Source: Eubacteriales Family XIII. Incertae Sedis bacterium (GTDB taxonomy: Bacteria; Bacillota; Clostridia; Peptostreptococcales; Anaerovoracaceae). From it: 12,881 nt of DNA. The number at the start of each line of letters is the position of its first letter. The stretch's first letter is position 1. The DNA is taken from NCBI GenBank assembly GCA_031269205.1, contig JAISZM010000082.1:1-12881 (forward strand), in the 5' to 3' direction. Below, piece after piece: positions 12,418-12,881 of the stretch. Both the position numbers and the translations under genes were made by a program. Under the pieces are notes generated by a model. It did not search any database and was not told where the DNA came from. It saw only the letters and a list, made by a program, of their open reading frames with translations.

Positions 12418-12428
12418 TAATGTGTGCG
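12405..12428. promoter_or_regulatory. Inverted repeat overlapping the divergent promoters, candidate operator
   Basis: CGCAC and GTGCG arms are separated by a 14-bp AT-rich core and cover the -10 box and start point of the plus-strand promoter. On the minus strand a weaker promoter for the oxidoreductase can be proposed: TTAATA, 17 bp, TATTGT with a TGC extension. It would overlap the same site. One regulator could then control both genes. The arms are short, so the call is tentative. Confidence 0.35.
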
Positions 12429-12584
12429 CATGAGTTCATTTTACCACAAATGCGGATATGCCCGCCGGACTGCGCCGTTGTTCGGCAATCAGTTGGCGGA
12501 GCAATGACATCGGTTCGTTAGCCGCCTTTGCGGTTGGGGACGCGGCTCATCAAAACGGGACGCGACAACGGAAGAGAGGACGAT

Positions 12585-12881
12585 ATGGGGTTACTTGACG
12601 GCTGGCCGTTTCGCAGCAGGGAGGAGATGGAGAGAAAAAATCGCGAGTTTGACGAGCGTGTCATACCGCTCGGTCCCGAGCAGAAGGAACTCGCTCAGAA
12701 CGTGCTCGCGAAACTTAAACCGCCGAAATCCCGCAACGACAAGAAGGAACTGCTCTTCGGCTATCTCGTGGGCAAGGACAAATACGTGCAGAACGGCAAG
12801 GGCGAGGACGGCATGGCCGCGATGTCGGCGGAACTGAAAAAGCTGAAATTCCTGTCCGACGAGGAGAACCGCATCATCAAG
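12585..12881 (+). CDS. Uncharacterised protein (partial, C-terminus outside window)
   Basis: The frame is open from an ATG with AGAGGA 4 nt upstream to the window edge, 99 residues. It begins MGLLDGWPFRSREEMERKN and continues with charged helices, including GYLVGKDKYVQNGKGEDG and MSAELKKLKFLSDEENRIIK. There is no signal peptide, membrane segment or catalytic motif in this part. I do not recognise the family. High Lys/Glu/Arg content and a helical pattern suggest a soluble cytosolic protein. A strong promoter at 12389-12417 and a good SD make it a real gene. It is divergent from the oxidoreductase and shares its control region. Confidence 0.75.
   Translation, partial: MGLLDGWPFRSREEMERKNREFDERVIPLGPEQKELAQNVLAKLKPPKSRNDKKELLFGYLVGKDKYVQNGKGEDGMAAMSAELKKLKFLSDEENRIIK

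Noticed and set aside
1..12881. A complete multi-gene defence or novel effector system
   Set aside because: No reverse transcriptase, nuclease-toxin, TIR, CARF or comparable effector frame is visible. The solo ATPase is the only candidate component and has no visible partner.

Overview
This window looks like a chromosomal segment of a fairly GC-rich Bacillota bacterium, probably class Clostridia. The assignment is inferred from the polA-coaE gene pair, the clostridial-type Y-family polymerase, the SPP1-type phage head genes and Gram-positive Shine-Dalgarno sites. It rests on recalled family resemblance, with no database search.

Left end (1-2921): the minus strand carries two genes of an SPP1-like siphophage head module. 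They are a Gp7/Mu-F-type minor head protein that runs off the window edge and the C-terminal 40% of a Gp6-type portal protein, joined by an ATGA overlap. The portal reading frame ends at an insertion sequence of about 1.66 kb with 13-bp perfect terminal inverted repeats, a DDE transposase of the IS4/IS1634 type, a near-consensus promoter and a terminator hairpin just upstream of that promoter. The missing portal N-terminus is not on the far side of the element, so the prophage has been cut back or rearranged at the IS.

Centre (3007-9311): four minus-strand genes read dinB, polA, coaE, then a solo AAA ATPase with a C-terminal winged helix. This is a DNA repair polymerase, DNA polymerase I, the last enzyme of CoA synthesis and an ATPase of unknown role. 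The ATPase has its own SD and an AT-rich upstream region with a large inverted repeat. Upstream of dinB lies a 33-bp array of three 11-bp repeats spaced as GTTC-N7-GTTC, the spacing of the LexA operator described in Alphaproteobacteria.

Right part (9445-12881): on the plus strand, a promoter precedes a DUF47/PhoU-like protein overlapping a PiT phosphate permease by 8 bp, the usual two-gene phosphate transport unit. Convergent to it is a Gfo/Idh/MocA-type oxidoreductase lacking the canonical EKP lysine. Divergent from that gene is an uncharacterised gene that runs off the right edge. A near-consensus sigma-70 promoter with an overlapping inverted repeat sits between them.

I found no RNA gene, CRISPR array or defence cassette. 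Most of the window is ordinary housekeeping sequence. The points that most deserve checking are the repeat array upstream of dinB, the prophage/IS junction, the solo ATPase with its AT-rich control region, and the atypical oxidoreductase.
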